Below are positions 23,120 through 32,574 of a stretch of DNA of 64,000 nucleotides, one piece after another. Both the position numbers and the translations under genes were made by a program. Each line of letters opens with the position of its first letter. Positions within the stretch are counted from its first letter, which is position 1. The stretch is from Roseomonas elaeocarpi (GTDB taxonomy: Bacteria > Pseudomonadota > Alphaproteobacteria > Acetobacterales > Acetobacteraceae), in NCBI RefSeq assembly GCF_042433915.1, contig NZ_JBHLUN010000012.1, positions 62,001 to 126,000 on the forward strand, written 5' to 3'. The notes under the pieces were generated by a model. The model made no database searches and was not told the origin of the DNA. It saw only the letters and a list, made by a program, of their open reading frames with translations.

Positions 23120-25917
23120 CAACGTGAAGATAGGACTTCGCGTGGCTGCTTGACAGCACTTGCCTGCTGCGGTGCGGCGGATTTCAGCCGGTACAGCGCT
23201 TCCAACGCTTCGCGTGGCGTCAGCGCATCAGGATCGATCGCGTCGAGCAGCGCCAGCAGCGTTCCGATTTCCGGAACCTGTTCCCCTGCCACAACGGAAT
23301 CAGTGGAATTCTCCGCCTGCCCACCATCCGCGGCGGCACCGTCCCCGCGCTGCGCCGCGGCCAGCAGCGGCAGTTCTTCCGCCAGCGGATCGAGGTTCCT
23401 GGCGCGCAGCTCCAGCGCCGCCAGCACCGCCTCGGCCCGCGTCAGCACCGCGCGCGGCACGCCGGCAAGACGCGCGACATGGAGGCCCCAGGAGCGCTCC
23501 GAGGCCCCCGGCGCCACGGTGTGGAGGAACACCACGCGGCCGCGATGCTCGCGCACCTCCATCCGCGCGGGGGCGAGTTCGGGCAGCTTGCCGGCCAGCG
23601 CCGTCAGCTCGTGGAAGTGGGTGGCGAAGATGGCGCGGCAGCGCAGCCGGTCGTGCAGCGCTTCCAGCACCGCCCAGGCGATGGCGAGGCCGTCCCAGGT
23701 GGCGGTGCCGCGCCCGACCTCGTCCAGGATCACCAGCGAGCGCGGCCCGGCCTGGTTCAGGATCACCGCCGTCTCGCTCATCTCCACCATGAAGGTGGAG
23801 CGGCCGCCGGCGATGTCGTCCGCGGCGCCCACGCGGGAAAACAGCCGGTCCACCAGTCCGAGCCGCGCTTCCGCGGCCGGCGCGAAGAGACCGGCCTGGG
23901 CCAGCACCACCAGCAGCGCGTTCTGCCGCAGGAAGGTGGACTTGCCTGCCATGTTGGGGCCGGTGAGCAGGCACAGGCGCCGCCCGGCGGACAGGTCGGC
24001 ATCGTTGGGCACGAAGGCCGGCCCCTTGGCCCGGCGCAGCGCGGCGTCCACCACCGGGTGGCGGCCGCCGCGGACGCGGAACTCGGTGCCGCCCGTGATC
24101 TCCGGCCGGCACCAGCCGCCGCCGGCCGCGAGCTCGGCCGCCGCCTGCTGCACGTCGACCTCGGCCACCGCGGCGGCGGCGGCGTTGATCGCGCCCGCCG
24201 CGTCCAGGCACAGGCCGCGCAGGTGCGCCACCACCCGCGCCTCGCGCCGGGCCGCTTCCTCGCGCGCCGAGCTCAGCTTGCGGTCCAGTTCCGCCAGCGC
24301 CAGGCAGGTGAAGCGGTGGGCGTTGGCCATGGTTTGCCGGTGGATCGGCGCGTGCGGGCCTTCCATGGCCTTGGCCCGCAAGAGCGCCTCGCCGGCCGAG
24401 GCCGGGACCTCCACCAGGTGGCCGAACTGCTGGTGGTGCTTGATCTTGAGGCTGGCGATGTTCCAGGCGCGCGCCAGTTCCCGCTGCATCTCCAGGATCG
24501 CCTCGCGCGCCCCGTCGCGCAGCCGCCGCAGCGCGTCGAGCTGACCATCGTAGCCGGCGGCCACCACGTTGCCATCCTCGAAGCGGGCCGGCAGTTCCTC
24601 GGCCAGGGCGCGGGCGAGTTCGGCGCGGGGCGAGCCGTCAGGCATCAGCGCCACCGCGGCGCGGGTGAGCAGCAGCGGTACCTGGGAGGGTTCCCGCAGC
24701 GCCTCGCGCATCGCCTCGGCGCGCGTCAGGCCGTCTCGCAGGGCGGCGAGGTCGCGCGGGTTGAAGCGGCCGACCGAGAGGCGCCCGAGCGCCCGGGCCA
24801 TGTCGGGGGCGCCGCGGAGCGACTGCCGCAGCCGCTGCCGCAGCGCCGTTTCGGCGAGGAGGAACTCCACCGCGTCGTGGCGCGCGGCGATGGGCCCGGC
24901 CTCGGCAAGGGGGGCGGCCAGGCGGGCGGCGAGCTCGCGCCCGCCGGCGCCGGTCAGCGTCCGGTCCACCGCGGCGAAAAGGCAGCTCTCGGCCTCGCCG
25001 CGCTCGGAGCGCAGGATTTCCAGCGAGCGCCGGGTGGCGGCGTCCATGCGCAGCGTGTCGGCGCCGCCCCGGCTCTCGGGCGGCGACAGGCGCGGCATGG
25101 TGCCGCCCTGGGTTTGCAGCACGTAGTCGAGCGCGGTGGCCAGCGCCGCCGTCTCGGCCGGGCCGAAGCTGCCGAAGCCGTCGAGGACCGGAACTTCCCA
25201 GGCGGCCTGGAACAGCCGCGCCTCGTCGCGCGGCGCGGTGGCCGCGCGGAGGCGATGCTCGAAGCCGGACAGGGCGGGAGCGTAGGCGGCACCGGGTTCG
25301 ATCAGCGCCGGCGGCACCAGGATCTCGGCGGGCTCCAGCCGCGACAGCAGCGCCGCCGCCTCGGCTATCGTCAGCGCCTCGGTGGACACGGCGCCGGTGG
25401 AGATGTCGAGCCAGGCGGCGCCCAGCGCCCCTTCCCCCGCCGCGCCTGCGGAGGCAGCAGGCGCGGAGAGGGCCAGCAGCCAGGAGGCGCGGCCGCCTTC
25501 CAGCAGGCTGTCCTCGGTTACGGTGCCAGGGGTTACCACCCGCACCACCTCGCGCCTGAGGGTCGAGGCCTTGCGGGCCTTGGCTTCCTCCGGGGTTTCC
25601 ATCTGATCGCAGATCGCCACGCGGAAGCCGCGCCGCAGCAGCCGGGCCAGGTAGGCCTCGTGCGCGTGGGCCGGCACGCCCGCCATGGGGATCGGCTGCC
25701 CGCCGTGCTCGCCGCGATGCGAGACGGCGAGGTTGAGCACCTCGGCGCCGGTGACCGCGTCCTCGAAGAACATCTCGAAGAAATCGCCCATGCGGAAGAA
25801 CACGAGCGCGTCAGGATGGGCGGCCTTGGCGGCGAACCACTGGGCCATGGCCGGCGTGGCGCCTGCGGGGTCGCGCCGCGCGGCAGGGGAAATGGCGTTG
25901 GCAAGATCGGATGGCAT
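23119..25917 (-). CDS. mutS: DNA mismatch repair protein MutS
   Basis: A 932-residue mismatch sensor. The mismatch-binding Phe-X-Glu is in GDFFEMFFEDA near the N-terminus. The ATPase has Walker A GPNMAGKST (about 652-660), DEVGRGTATWDGLAIAWAV and the ATHFHELTAL segment. The C-terminal tail is long and ends in a helical DALTPREALEALYRLK segment. Divergent from maeB across 122 bp. mutL is not in the window. Confidence 0.96.
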   Translation of the reverse strand: MPSDLANAISPAARRDPAGATPAMAQWFAAKAAHPDALVFFRMGDFFEMFFEDAVTGAEVLNLAVSHRGEHGGQPIPMAGVPAHAHEAYLARLLRRGFRVAICDQMETPEEAKARKASTLRREVVRVVTPGTVTEDSLLEGGRASWLLALSAPAASAGAAGEGALGAAWLDISTGAVSTEALTIAEAAALLSRLEPAEILVPPALIEPGAAYAPALSGFEHRLRAATAPRDEARLFQAAWEVPVLDGFGSFGPAETAALATALDYVLQTQGGTMPRLSPPESRGGADTLRMDAATRRSLEILRSERGEAESCLFAAVDRTLTGAGGRELAARLAAPLAEAGPIAARHDAVEFLLAETALRQRLRQSLRGAPDMARALGRLSVGRFNPRDLAALRDGLTRAEAMREALREPSQVPLLLTRAAVALMPDGSPRAELARALAEELPARFEDGNVVAAGYDGQLDALRRLRDGAREAILEMQRELARAWNIASLKIKHHQQFGHLVEVPASAGEALLRAKAMEGPHAPIHRQTMANAHRFTCLALAELDRKLSSAREEAARREARVVAHLRGLCLDAAGAINAAAAAVAEVDVQQAAAELAAGGGWCRPEITGGTEFRVRGGRHPVVDAALRRAKGPAFVPNDADLSAGRRLCLLTGPNMAGKSTFLRQNALLVVLAQAGLFAPAAEARLGLVDRLFSRVGAADDIAGGRSTFMVEMSETAVILNQAGPRSLVILDEVGRGTATWDGLAIAWAVLEALHDRLRCRAIFATHFHELTALAGKLPELAPARMEVREHRGRVVFLHTVAPGASERSWGLHVARLAGVPRAVLTRAEAVLAALELRARNLDPLAEELPLLAAAQRGDGAAADGGQAENSTDSVVAGEQVPEIGTLLALLDAIDPDALTPREALEALYRLKSAAPQQASAVKQPREVLSSR

Positions 25918-26039
25918 GCAAACCCAGCCTAGCCGCCCATGCCGCAGGCGCGAAGCACCCCGCTTTCCCCGGCCCGCAAAGGAAGGCCATAAAGGCTCCT
26001 CGCCTTAATTCATGCTCTAGCTCAAGGACGCACAGACCG

Positions 26040-28340
26040 ATGGACGGTGGACCCAAGGCTCTCCCCAAGGACTCCCGCACGGCGCGCGTCACCGACGAGG
26101 AGGCCCTGGCCCTCCACGCCGAGGGCAAGCCGGGCAAGCTGGAAATCCGCCTTACCAAGCCGCTGATCACCGCGCGCGACCTGAGCCTCGCCTATTCGCC
26201 GGGTGTTGCGGTGCCGTGCCTCCATATCCACCGCGACCCGGCCACGGCCTACGACTACACGGCCAAGGGCAACATGGTGGCCGTGATCTCCAACGGCACC
26301 GCGGTGCTGGGCCTGGGCAACCTGGGCGCGCTGGCCTCCAAGCCGGTGATGGAGGGCAAGGCCGCCCTGTTCAAGCGCTTCGCCGACGTGGATTCGGTGG
26401 ACCTGTGCGTCTCGACCGAGGACGTGGAGGAGTTCGTCAACTGCGTGCGCTACCTCGCGCCCTCCTTCGGCGGCATCAACCTCGAGGACATCAAGGCGCC
26501 CGAGTGCTTCGTGATCGAGGACCGTCTGCGTGAGCTGATGGACATCCCGGTCTTCCACGACGACCAGCACGGCACCGCCATCGTGGCCGCGGCGGGGCTG
26601 ATCAACGCCTGCCACCTGACGGGCCGCGACCTGAAGACCACGCGCCTGGTGATCAACGGTGCCGGCGCCGCCGCCATCGCCTGCGCCGAGCTGGTCAAGG
26701 CCATGGGCATGCGGCCCGAGAACATCCTGATGTGCGACACCAAGGGCGTTCTGTACCGCGGCCGCACCGAGGGCATGAACCAGTGGAAGTCGGCCTACAC
26801 GGTGCAGACCGACGCCCGCACCCTGACCGACGCGCTGACCGGGGCCGACGCCTTCTTCGGCCTGTCGGTGAAGGGCGCCGTGACGCAGGAGATGGTGAAG
26901 CTGATGGCCGACAAGCCCATCATCTTCGCCATGGCCAACCCCGACCCGGAGATCACCCCGGACGAGGCCAAGGCCGCCAAGCCGGACGCGATCGTGGCCA
27001 CGGGCCGCTCGGATTACCCGAACCAGGTCAACAACGTCCTGGGCTTCCCCTTTATCTTCCGCGGGGCGCTGGACGTGCGGGCCAGCACGATCAACGACGC
27101 GATGAAGGTCGCCGCCGCCCGGGCGCTGGCCGAGCTGGCGCGCGAGGACGTGCCGGAGGAGGTGTCCGCCGGCAAGCCGATGCGCTTCGGGCCTGAGTAC
27201 ATCATCCCCAACGCCTTCGACCCGCGCCTGATCTCGCGCGTCTCCCCCGCCGTGGCCGAGGCCGCGATGAAGAGCGGCGTGGCGCGCCGGCCGATCGAGG
27301 ACCTGCGCCGCTACACCCGCGGGCTGGAAAACCGCCTCGACGCCGGTGCCGGCGCGCTGGAGGCGATCACCGAGCGGGTGCGGGCCAACCCGCAGCGCGT
27401 GGTCTTCGCCGAGGGCGAGGAGGAGAAGGTGATCCGCGCCGCGGTGGCCTTCCGCAACGCCGGCTACGGCACACCGGTGCTGGTGGGGCGCGAGGACCGG
27501 ATCATGGCCAGCGTGGCCTCGCTGGGCATCCCCTTCCCCGACGGCGTCGAGATCCACAATGCCCGCCTGTCGGACAGCAACAAGCGCTACGCCGACTATC
27601 TTTATGGGCGCCGGCAGCGCGAAGGCTTCCTGTTCCGCGACGTGCAGCGGATGGTGAACCAGGACCGCCACGTCTTCGCCGCCTGCATGGTGGCGCTGGG
27701 CGACGCGGACGCGATGGTGACGGGCTCCACCCGCTCCTACGCCGCGACGCTGGACGGCATCACCATGGCGCTCGACGCCGAGGATGGCGGCGTGCTGTTC
27801 GGCCTGACCATGCTGCTGACCCGCGCCCACGGCACGGTGCTGATCGCCGACACCACGGTGCATGAGCGCCCCGACGCCGCGACGCTGGCCGCCATCGCCC
27901 GGCAGAGCGCCGCCCAGGCGCGCCGCCTGGGGCTGGAGCCGCGCGTGGCCTTCCTCAGCTTCTCCACCTTTGGCGACCCGCGCGGAACCATCCCCGGCTC
28001 CGTGCGCGACGCGGTGAAGCTGCTGGACAGCCAGGAGACCGACTTCGAGTACGACGGCGAGATGGCGGCCGACGTGGCGCTCGACCCGTCGCTGCGGGCG
28101 CTCTACCCGTTCTGCCGCCTGACCGGCAGCGCCAACGTCCTGATCATGCCGAGCCTGCACGCCGCCCATATCCTGAGCACGGCGGTGCCGCGGCTGACCA
28201 ACGCCACCACGATCGGGCCGGTGCTGATGGGGCTGAACAAGCCGGCGCAGATCGTGCCGCTCTCGGCCTCGGTGAACAGCGTGCTCGACATGGCCTGCCT
28301 GGCCGCGCACGAGGCCATCGACGGCAAGAAGGAAGGCTGA
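26040..28340 (+). CDS. maeB: NADP-dependent malic enzyme with C-terminal phosphotransacetylase-like domain
   Basis: A 766-residue MaeB-type enzyme that oxidatively decarboxylates malate to pyruvate. N-terminal malic domain: AYSPGVAVPCLHIHRDP, GNMVAVISNGTAVLGLGNLG, FHDDQHGTA. The NAD-binding domain has INGAGAAAIACAELVKAMG. From about residue 430 the protein continues as a phosphate acetyltransferase-like domain (DADAMVTGSTRSYAATLDG), which in MaeB homologues is regulatory rather than catalytic. The ATG at 26040 has AAGGA upstream. A 10-bp hairpin follows the stop. Confidence 0.95.
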   Translation: MDGGPKALPKDSRTARVTDEEALALHAEGKPGKLEIRLTKPLITARDLSLAYSPGVAVPCLHIHRDPATAYDYTAKGNMVAVISNGTAVLGLGNLGALASKPVMEGKAALFKRFADVDSVDLCVSTEDVEEFVNCVRYLAPSFGGINLEDIKAPECFVIEDRLRELMDIPVFHDDQHGTAIVAAAGLINACHLTGRDLKTTRLVINGAGAAAIACAELVKAMGMRPENILMCDTKGVLYRGRTEGMNQWKSAYTVQTDARTLTDALTGADAFFGLSVKGAVTQEMVKLMADKPIIFAMANPDPEITPDEAKAAKPDAIVATGRSDYPNQVNNVLGFPFIFRGALDVRASTINDAMKVAAARALAELAREDVPEEVSAGKPMRFGPEYIIPNAFDPRLISRVSPAVAEAAMKSGVARRPIEDLRRYTRGLENRLDAGAGALEAITERVRANPQRVVFAEGEEEKVIRAAVAFRNAGYGTPVLVGREDRIMASVASLGIPFPDGVEIHNARLSDSNKRYADYLYGRRQREGFLFRDVQRMVNQDRHVFAACMVALGDADAMVTGSTRSYAATLDGITMALDAEDGGVLFGLTMLLTRAHGTVLIADTTVHERPDAATLAAIARQSAAQARRLGLEPRVAFLSFSTFGDPRGTIPGSVRDAVKLLDSQETDFEYDGEMAADVALDPSLRALYPFCRLTGSANVLIMPSLHAAHILSTAVPRLTNATTIGPVLMGLNKPAQIVPLSASVNSVLDMACLAAHEAIDGKKEG

Positions 28341-28353
28341 GGCCGCAACCCGT

Positions 28354-28379
28354 CGGGCGGTGGGTCCTTCCGCCGCCCG
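28354..28379 (+). terminator. Hairpin terminator after maeB
   Basis: A 10-bp stem CGGGCGGTGG / CCGCCGCCCG with one G-T wobble and a 6-nt loop, 13 bp after the stop codon; no U tract. Confidence 0.6.
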
Positions 28380-28494
28380 GCGAAACTGCTTCCGCACGAT
28401 GATCCGGCGGGATTGCCCGACGGGCGCGTCGGGCAAGTCGCCCCGTGAACTGCCGGTTGGAACTGTTTGGTGGGAACACCGGGCGGGCCACCCG

Positions 28495-28546
28495 GTCAGG
28501 TCGCCCAGTCAGACTGCCCACTCAGGCCACCAACTCAGGCCGCCCA
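28495..28546. repeat. Four tandem 13-bp units
   Basis: Units GTCAGGTCGCCCA, GTCAGACTGCCCA, CTCAGGCCACCAA and CTCAGGCCGCCCA follow each other without spacers. They lie in a convergent intergenic region, so they are not an obvious promoter operator. Confidence 0.7.
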
Positions 28547-28739
28547 CTAGGGCAGCCGATGGAAGACATCCGTGGAAACCGGGTGGGCAACGTGGGGGCC
28601 AGCCGTGCCGGGGCGGTGATCGCCGCCCCGCTTCACCCCTCCGGTGGCAGGTCATCCCCGCCACCCGGCATCCGCCGGGTCAAGCGGCCCGGCGACGTCA
28701 CGCCCGTTCGGGCAGCGACATGCGTTGACGAAAGGGTGC

Positions 28740-29162
28740 TTACGAGGTCGGCAGGTCGATCGGGGTGACCTCGACCATGGCGGTGCCCTGCGCGCGCATG
28801 CCCAGCAGCTCGGCGGTATAGGGGCTCACGTCGATCACCCGGCCGCCGACATAGGGGCCACGGTCCTCGATGGTGACCACGGTCACGCGGCCGTTCTCGA
28901 GGTTGCGGACCTCGGCCTGGGTGCCCAGCGGCAGGGTCAGGCTGGCGGCGGAGTTGGAGTGGCGGTCGAAGCGCTCACCATTGGCCATCAGCCGGCCGTG
29001 GAAGCGGGACGCGTAGTAGGAAGCACGACCACGCTGCGACTTGATGTCATGGTCCTGCTGCGCTTCCAGCTTCACCACGATCTCCTCGGGCGCCTCGGTG
29101 GCCAGGGCGGCCCCCATGCTTCCGAGCATCACACACAGGGTTGTCGTCAGGATCTTCCGCAC
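28740..29162 (-). CDS. RlpA-like double-psi beta-barrel protein, catalytic His replaced
   Basis: A 140-residue exported protein: signal peptide ILTTTLCVMLGSMGAALA, then a DPBB domain of the RlpA septal lytic transglycosylase family (GRASYYASRFHGRLMANGERFD, LPLGTQAEVRNLENGR, EDRGPYVGGRVIDVS). The Asp of EDRG is present (about 100). The AAH segment preceding LPLGT in RlpA is AAS here (Ser74), so a residue reported as needed for lytic activity is missing. There is no SPOR domain. GTG start; GAGGAG lies upstream at rather long spacing. The name rlpA is avoided because activity is doubtful. Confidence 0.82.
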   Translation of the reverse strand: MRKILTTTLCVMLGSMGAALATEAPEEIVVKLEAQQDHDIKSQRGRASYYASRFHGRLMANGERFDRHSNSAASLTLPLGTQAEVRNLENGRVTVVTIEDRGPYVGGRVIDVSPYTAELLGMRAQGTAMVEVTPIDLPTS

Positions 29163-29418
29163 GCCGCCACGCCGCTCCTCTGTTGCCGGGCAGAGGTTCC
29201 ATGCGCAAAAAATAGTGATCGCGCAACCTTGACAATTTTTTCTGTTTCGTAGCCGTCCGTCGGCTAATTTCCGGTTCCGAGGGGCCGACAGGCATTTTCC
29301 GCCCTGTGAGCGCCGGTTTTCGCGATCAAAACGATGCGATTGCTGGCAACCGGGCGGATAATCTTTTTTCGAAGAACCTGCCGGGAGCCGCCTGGCCGCG
29401 CCGCCGGAACCCCGTCCG

Positions 29419-30429
29419 TCAGCCCCCAGCCCGCACGATCAGCGCCGCCGAGGTCGAGACGCAGCCCCGGACCGAGAGCTTCAGGTGCGGGGTTTCGCCG
29501 GAATCCACCGGAAAGGGCCACTCCTCGTTGCGGGCATAGGGCGGCAGGTCCACGAAACGGTCGAGCACCCCGTTCCCGATCGCGAAGTCGAAGGGCAACG
29601 GGTGGTGCCCGGCCCGGCGCAGACGCTCCGCCAGGGCTTCCAGGTGGCGGCGGCGGAACAGCACGGTCGGGCCGCGCTCCACGCCCGGGCCCGTGTCGTG
29701 GAGGTTGAACTCGGTGGTGTGCACCGCGATCCCGCCCGGGCGCAGGCAGCGCATCGCCTCGGTCACGAAGCGCAGGCCCGCCTCGATCGAGCCCAGGTGC
29801 TCGAAGGAGCAGACCGACCAGACCACGTCGAAGCCGCCGCGCTGGAGGTCGGCCGGGATGCTGCTCATATCGGCCACGCGGTGGGTGACCCGGGCATCGA
29901 AGGCATCGCGGTCGAGCAGGTGCGGCTGAAACAGCGTGTCGCGGCTGGAGCCGTGCTGCGCGGTACGGATCCAGTCGCGCGCACGCCGGTCGCCGGGGTC
30001 GAGATCGGTGGCCACCACCTCCATGCCGTGGGCCGCGAACAGGCTCGGCAGGTATTCCGCCCCCACCGCGAAGCCCAGGGCGCGTTTGCCGGGCACCAGC
30101 ATCCCGGCCTCCCAAACGGCCTGGGGCACGAAGCAGTCTTCCCAGACTTTGCGGTGATAGAGCGGCGCGAAGCGCTGCCGGCCACACCAGTAGCGCAGCC
30201 AGGGGGCCTCGATGTCTTCCTGCCGGCACAGGCGGCCGGTGAGGCCGGCGGGCACCGGCTCCGTCACCGCGGGCGCGTCGTAGCCGGCGATGCCCTGGTC
30301 ATAGGCGGCGCGCGCCAGGGTGGAGCCCATGAGCTTGGTGTTCCAGGCCATCACCTCGGCCTCACGCCGCCGCCGGCCACCCCGCAACCAGTCCAGCACG
30401 CGTGCCACGGAACCCCACTGCCTCATCAT
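29419..30429 (-). CDS. Class I SAM-dependent methyltransferase
   Basis: A 336-residue Rossmann-fold methyltransferase. The glycine-rich motif I region is AVGAEYLPSLFAAHGMEVVATDLDP, motif II FDVVWSVCSFEHLGSIEAGL, and RCLRPGGIAVHTTEFNL is the usual post-II strand. The N-terminal 90 residues are family-specific (APLYHRKVWEDCFVPQAVW). Substrate is unknown; the layout resembles methyltransferases in glycan or surface-structure loci, but no such genes adjoin. Motif I lacks the standard GxGxG. Confidence 0.8.
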   Translation of the reverse strand: MMRQWGSVARVLDWLRGGRRRREAEVMAWNTKLMGSTLARAAYDQGIAGYDAPAVTEPVPAGLTGRLCRQEDIEAPWLRYWCGRQRFAPLYHRKVWEDCFVPQAVWEAGMLVPGKRALGFAVGAEYLPSLFAAHGMEVVATDLDPGDRRARDWIRTAQHGSSRDTLFQPHLLDRDAFDARVTHRVADMSSIPADLQRGGFDVVWSVCSFEHLGSIEAGLRFVTEAMRCLRPGGIAVHTTEFNLHDTGPGVERGPTVLFRRRHLEALAERLRRAGHHPLPFDFAIGNGVLDRFVDLPPYARNEEWPFPVDSGETPHLKLSVRGCVSTSAALIVRAGG

Positions 30430-30474
30430 CGCGCCTGTTTGCCCGTGCCCAGGAAGGGCGGATAGGGGGCGGCC

Positions 30475-31491
30475 TCAGCTGTCGAGGCGGATGCCCAGTT
30501 CGCGGATCAGCGGGCGCCAGCGGGCACTGTCGGCCGCCACCATCGCGGCGAAGCCCGGCACCGTCATCGCCTCGCTCTCGATGCCCAGCGTCGCCATGCG
30601 GCTCTGCGCCACGGGCGAGGCCACGGCCTGGTTCAGCGCGGCGTTCAGCCGCTCCAGCACCGGGGCGGGCGTGGCGGCGGGCACGGCCAGGGCCTGCCAG
30701 CCATAGGCCACCGCGTCGGACACCCCAAGCTCGATTGCCGTCGGCACCTCGGGCGCCGCGGCGGAACGGCGCTCGCTCAGCACCAGCAGGGCGCGGGCCG
30801 AGCCGTCGCGCAGGAAGGGGATGCCGGTGGCGCTGTCCACCACCACGCTGTCCACCGTGCCCGCCACCAGGTCCTGCATCGCCGCCGGCGCACCGCGATA
30901 GGGCACGTGCTCGGCCGGGAAGGTGCCGGCGCGCCGGCGCAGCATCTCCATCGCCAGGTGGTGCGGCGAGGCCACGGCGGGCGAGCCGTAGGTCGGCGCC
31001 TTCACCCGTGCCGCCGCGACGTAGTCGGCGAAGGAGCGCTGCGGGCTGTCGGCACGCACCGCGAGAAACAGCGGGAAGCGCCCGATGAAGCCCACCCCCG
31101 CGAGGTCCCGGTCGGGGTCATAGGGCAGCCGGGCATAGAGCGCCGGGTTGTAGACGAGGTTGCCGTTGTCGGCGTGCAGCCAGGTGTAGCCGTCGGGGCT
31201 TGAGCGGGCGACCAGCTCGCTCGCCAGCACGGCGCCGCCGCCGGGGCGGTTCTCCACCACCACGTTCTGGCCGATCGCGCTGCCCATCTCGTGCCCGATT
31301 AGCCGGGCGAAGACGTCCGAGGCGCCGCCGGGCGGGTAGCCCACCACCCAGCGCGGCGGATGATCCGGCCAGTTGCCGGCAGCCGCGGCGGGCACCTGGG
31401 CGGGAAGCTGGGCCTGAGCACGGCGGATCCCCGGCGCGGCGAGAACCGGCAGGGCGGCGAGGCCGGTCACGAGAAGGCGGCGTTGAAGCAT
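30475..31491 (-). CDS. Bug/TctC-family tripartite tricarboxylate transporter binding protein
   Basis: A 338-residue periplasmic binding protein. Twin-arginine-like signal peptide LQRRLLVTGLAALPVLAAPG...AQAQ, then WVVGYPPGGASDVFARLIG, NVVVENRPGGGAVLASELVARSSPDGYTWL and AEHVPYRGAPAAMQDLVAG, all Bug hallmarks. Such proteins bind organic acids for TctAB-type or orphan uptake. No TctA/TctB gene is nearby, as is usual for Bug orphans. The ATG at 31491 has no good Shine-Dalgarno. Confidence 0.88.
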   Translation of the reverse strand: MLQRRLLVTGLAALPVLAAPGIRRAQAQLPAQVPAAAAGNWPDHPPRWVVGYPPGGASDVFARLIGHEMGSAIGQNVVVENRPGGGAVLASELVARSSPDGYTWLHADNGNLVYNPALYARLPYDPDRDLAGVGFIGRFPLFLAVRADSPQRSFADYVAAARVKAPTYGSPAVASPHHLAMEMLRRRAGTFPAEHVPYRGAPAAMQDLVAGTVDSVVVDSATGIPFLRDGSARALLVLSERRSAAAPEVPTAIELGVSDAVAYGWQALAVPAATPAPVLERLNAALNQAVASPVAQSRMATLGIESEAMTVPGFAAMVAADSARWRPLIRELGIRLDS

Positions 31492-31814
31492 CGCTGGAGG
31501 ATTCCGCAGGATCGGGCGCTGGTCGGCCCCGGAATCGCGACGGGGCCGCGACCGGAACGAGCGCCTTCTAAGCACGCGCCGTGCCGCGCCGCCATGCGGG
31601 TGCGGCGCTGCCGGGACGGCTTGCCGGCCCGATGCGGCTGCGGGAACGGCCTGACCGTCACGCAGCGGCGTCAGGCGCGGGGCTGGCGCGGCGGCCGTGC
31701 GGAAGGATGCCCATGTCGTCGGGGCAGATCGGGGCGCACCACCGGAACGCCCCTGCCCTCCCTGGCGCGCGGCGGACGGCCCACCAACGGCGCCGTGTCG
31801 GAGGAGCGCGGCGC
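31492..31814. other. Gap without recognisable gene
   Basis: About 320 bp between the GST gene and the downstream Bug gene, both on the minus strand. Reading frames here are overlap artefacts of a GC-rich sequence; no clear promoter or hairpin noted. Confidence 0.6.
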
Positions 31815-32513
31815 TCAGCCCGGGTCCACCGCCGGCACCGCGCGGGCCGCGCCGCCAAAGGCGTCGAGCAGCCGGCCGCGCCAGCCATGCACCGGGTCCT
31901 CCGCCTCGAGCAGCGGCAACGGGCTGACGCAGCGGGCCCACTGGAAGGCCCCGAAGACGATGTAGTCCGCCGCCCCCGGCGTGGCGCCGTGCAACCAGAA
32001 CTGCCGGCGCAGCGTGGCGCGCAGGGGTTCGAGGAGCTTGCGGAAGGCGGGCAGTCGTTCCTCGCGGCCGGCGGTGACCTCGTGCAGCGGCCTGCCGAAG
32101 CGGGCGGTGCGGCTGCTCTCGAAGTAGTCGCGGTCGGCGGGGCGCAGCAGCGGCGGGATGTCGGAAATGATCAGCCCACCCACGGCCGGGTGCAGCACGG
32201 TGTCGCACCAGTCCAGCACGAAGCGCGACAGCGCCCGACCGCCCTCGCCCCCGAACAGCGTCGGGCGGCCAGGATAATGGTCCTCGAGGTAGAGGAGGAT
32301 GTCCCAGGATTCGCGCAGCGACCGGTCGCCGTCGCGCAGCACCGGCACCTTGTCGGCGCCCGCATCGGCGATCTCCGCGCGGTCGCCGAAGCGCCAGGGC
32401 CGGCTCTCGAAGGGCAGGCCCTTGTGCAGCAGCGCCATGTGGATGCGCCAGCAGAAGGGGCTGAAAACGCGCGCGGGGTCGGAGCCGCAGAGCTCGTGCA
32501 GGACCAGGGTCAT
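31815..32513 (-). CDS. Glutathione S-transferase family protein
   Basis: A 232-residue soluble protein. N-terminal thioredoxin-like half: FSPFCWRIHMALLHKGLPFESRPWRF and the glutathione-contact segment KVPVLRDGDRSLRESWDILLYLEDHYP. C-terminal helical half ends QFWLHGATPGAADYIVFGAFQWARCVS. The family conjugates glutathione or acts as maleylacetoacetate/dehalogenase type enzymes; specificity is not readable. It lies 61 bp after the SMP-30 gene on the same strand, possibly co-transcribed. Confidence 0.88.
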   Translation of the reverse strand: MTLVLHELCGSDPARVFSPFCWRIHMALLHKGLPFESRPWRFGDRAEIADAGADKVPVLRDGDRSLRESWDILLYLEDHYPGRPTLFGGEGGRALSRFVLDWCDTVLHPAVGGLIISDIPPLLRPADRDYFESSRTARFGRPLHEVTAGREERLPAFRKLLEPLRATLRRQFWLHGATPGAADYIVFGAFQWARCVSPLPLLEAEDPVHGWRGRLLDAFGGAARAVPAVDPG

Positions 32514-32574
32514 GGGGCGGAGCCTGCCCCTGCCCGGCCCCGCGCGGAAGCCCCGTGTCGCGCGGGTTGGGGTC

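Larger units (their letters stand above)
28341..28739. other. Non-coding convergent region between maeB and the RlpA-like gene
   Basis: No convincing gene. It holds the maeB terminator hairpin, a second perfect 9-bp hairpin TTGCCCGAC / GTCGGGCAA at 28413-28436, and a 13-bp tandem array at 28495-28546. Possible reading frames across it lack ribosome-binding sites and family resemblance. Confidence 0.7.

Noticed and set aside
21623..24544. 973-codon frame antisense to glnD and mutS
   Set aside because: Runs across two well-defined genes on the other strand and shows no domain.
26022..28436. An 804-codon open frame antisense to maeB
   Set aside because: Composition is that of a complementary-strand shadow; maeB is unmistakable on the other strand.
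28495..28546. CRISPR array
   Set aside because: The 13-bp units are contiguous, with no spacers, and no cas gene is present.
29229..29260. Plus-strand TTGACA followed by an AT-rich stretch near 29.23 kb
   Set aside because: No plus-strand gene follows; the region is upstream of a minus-strand gene and the match is probably chance.
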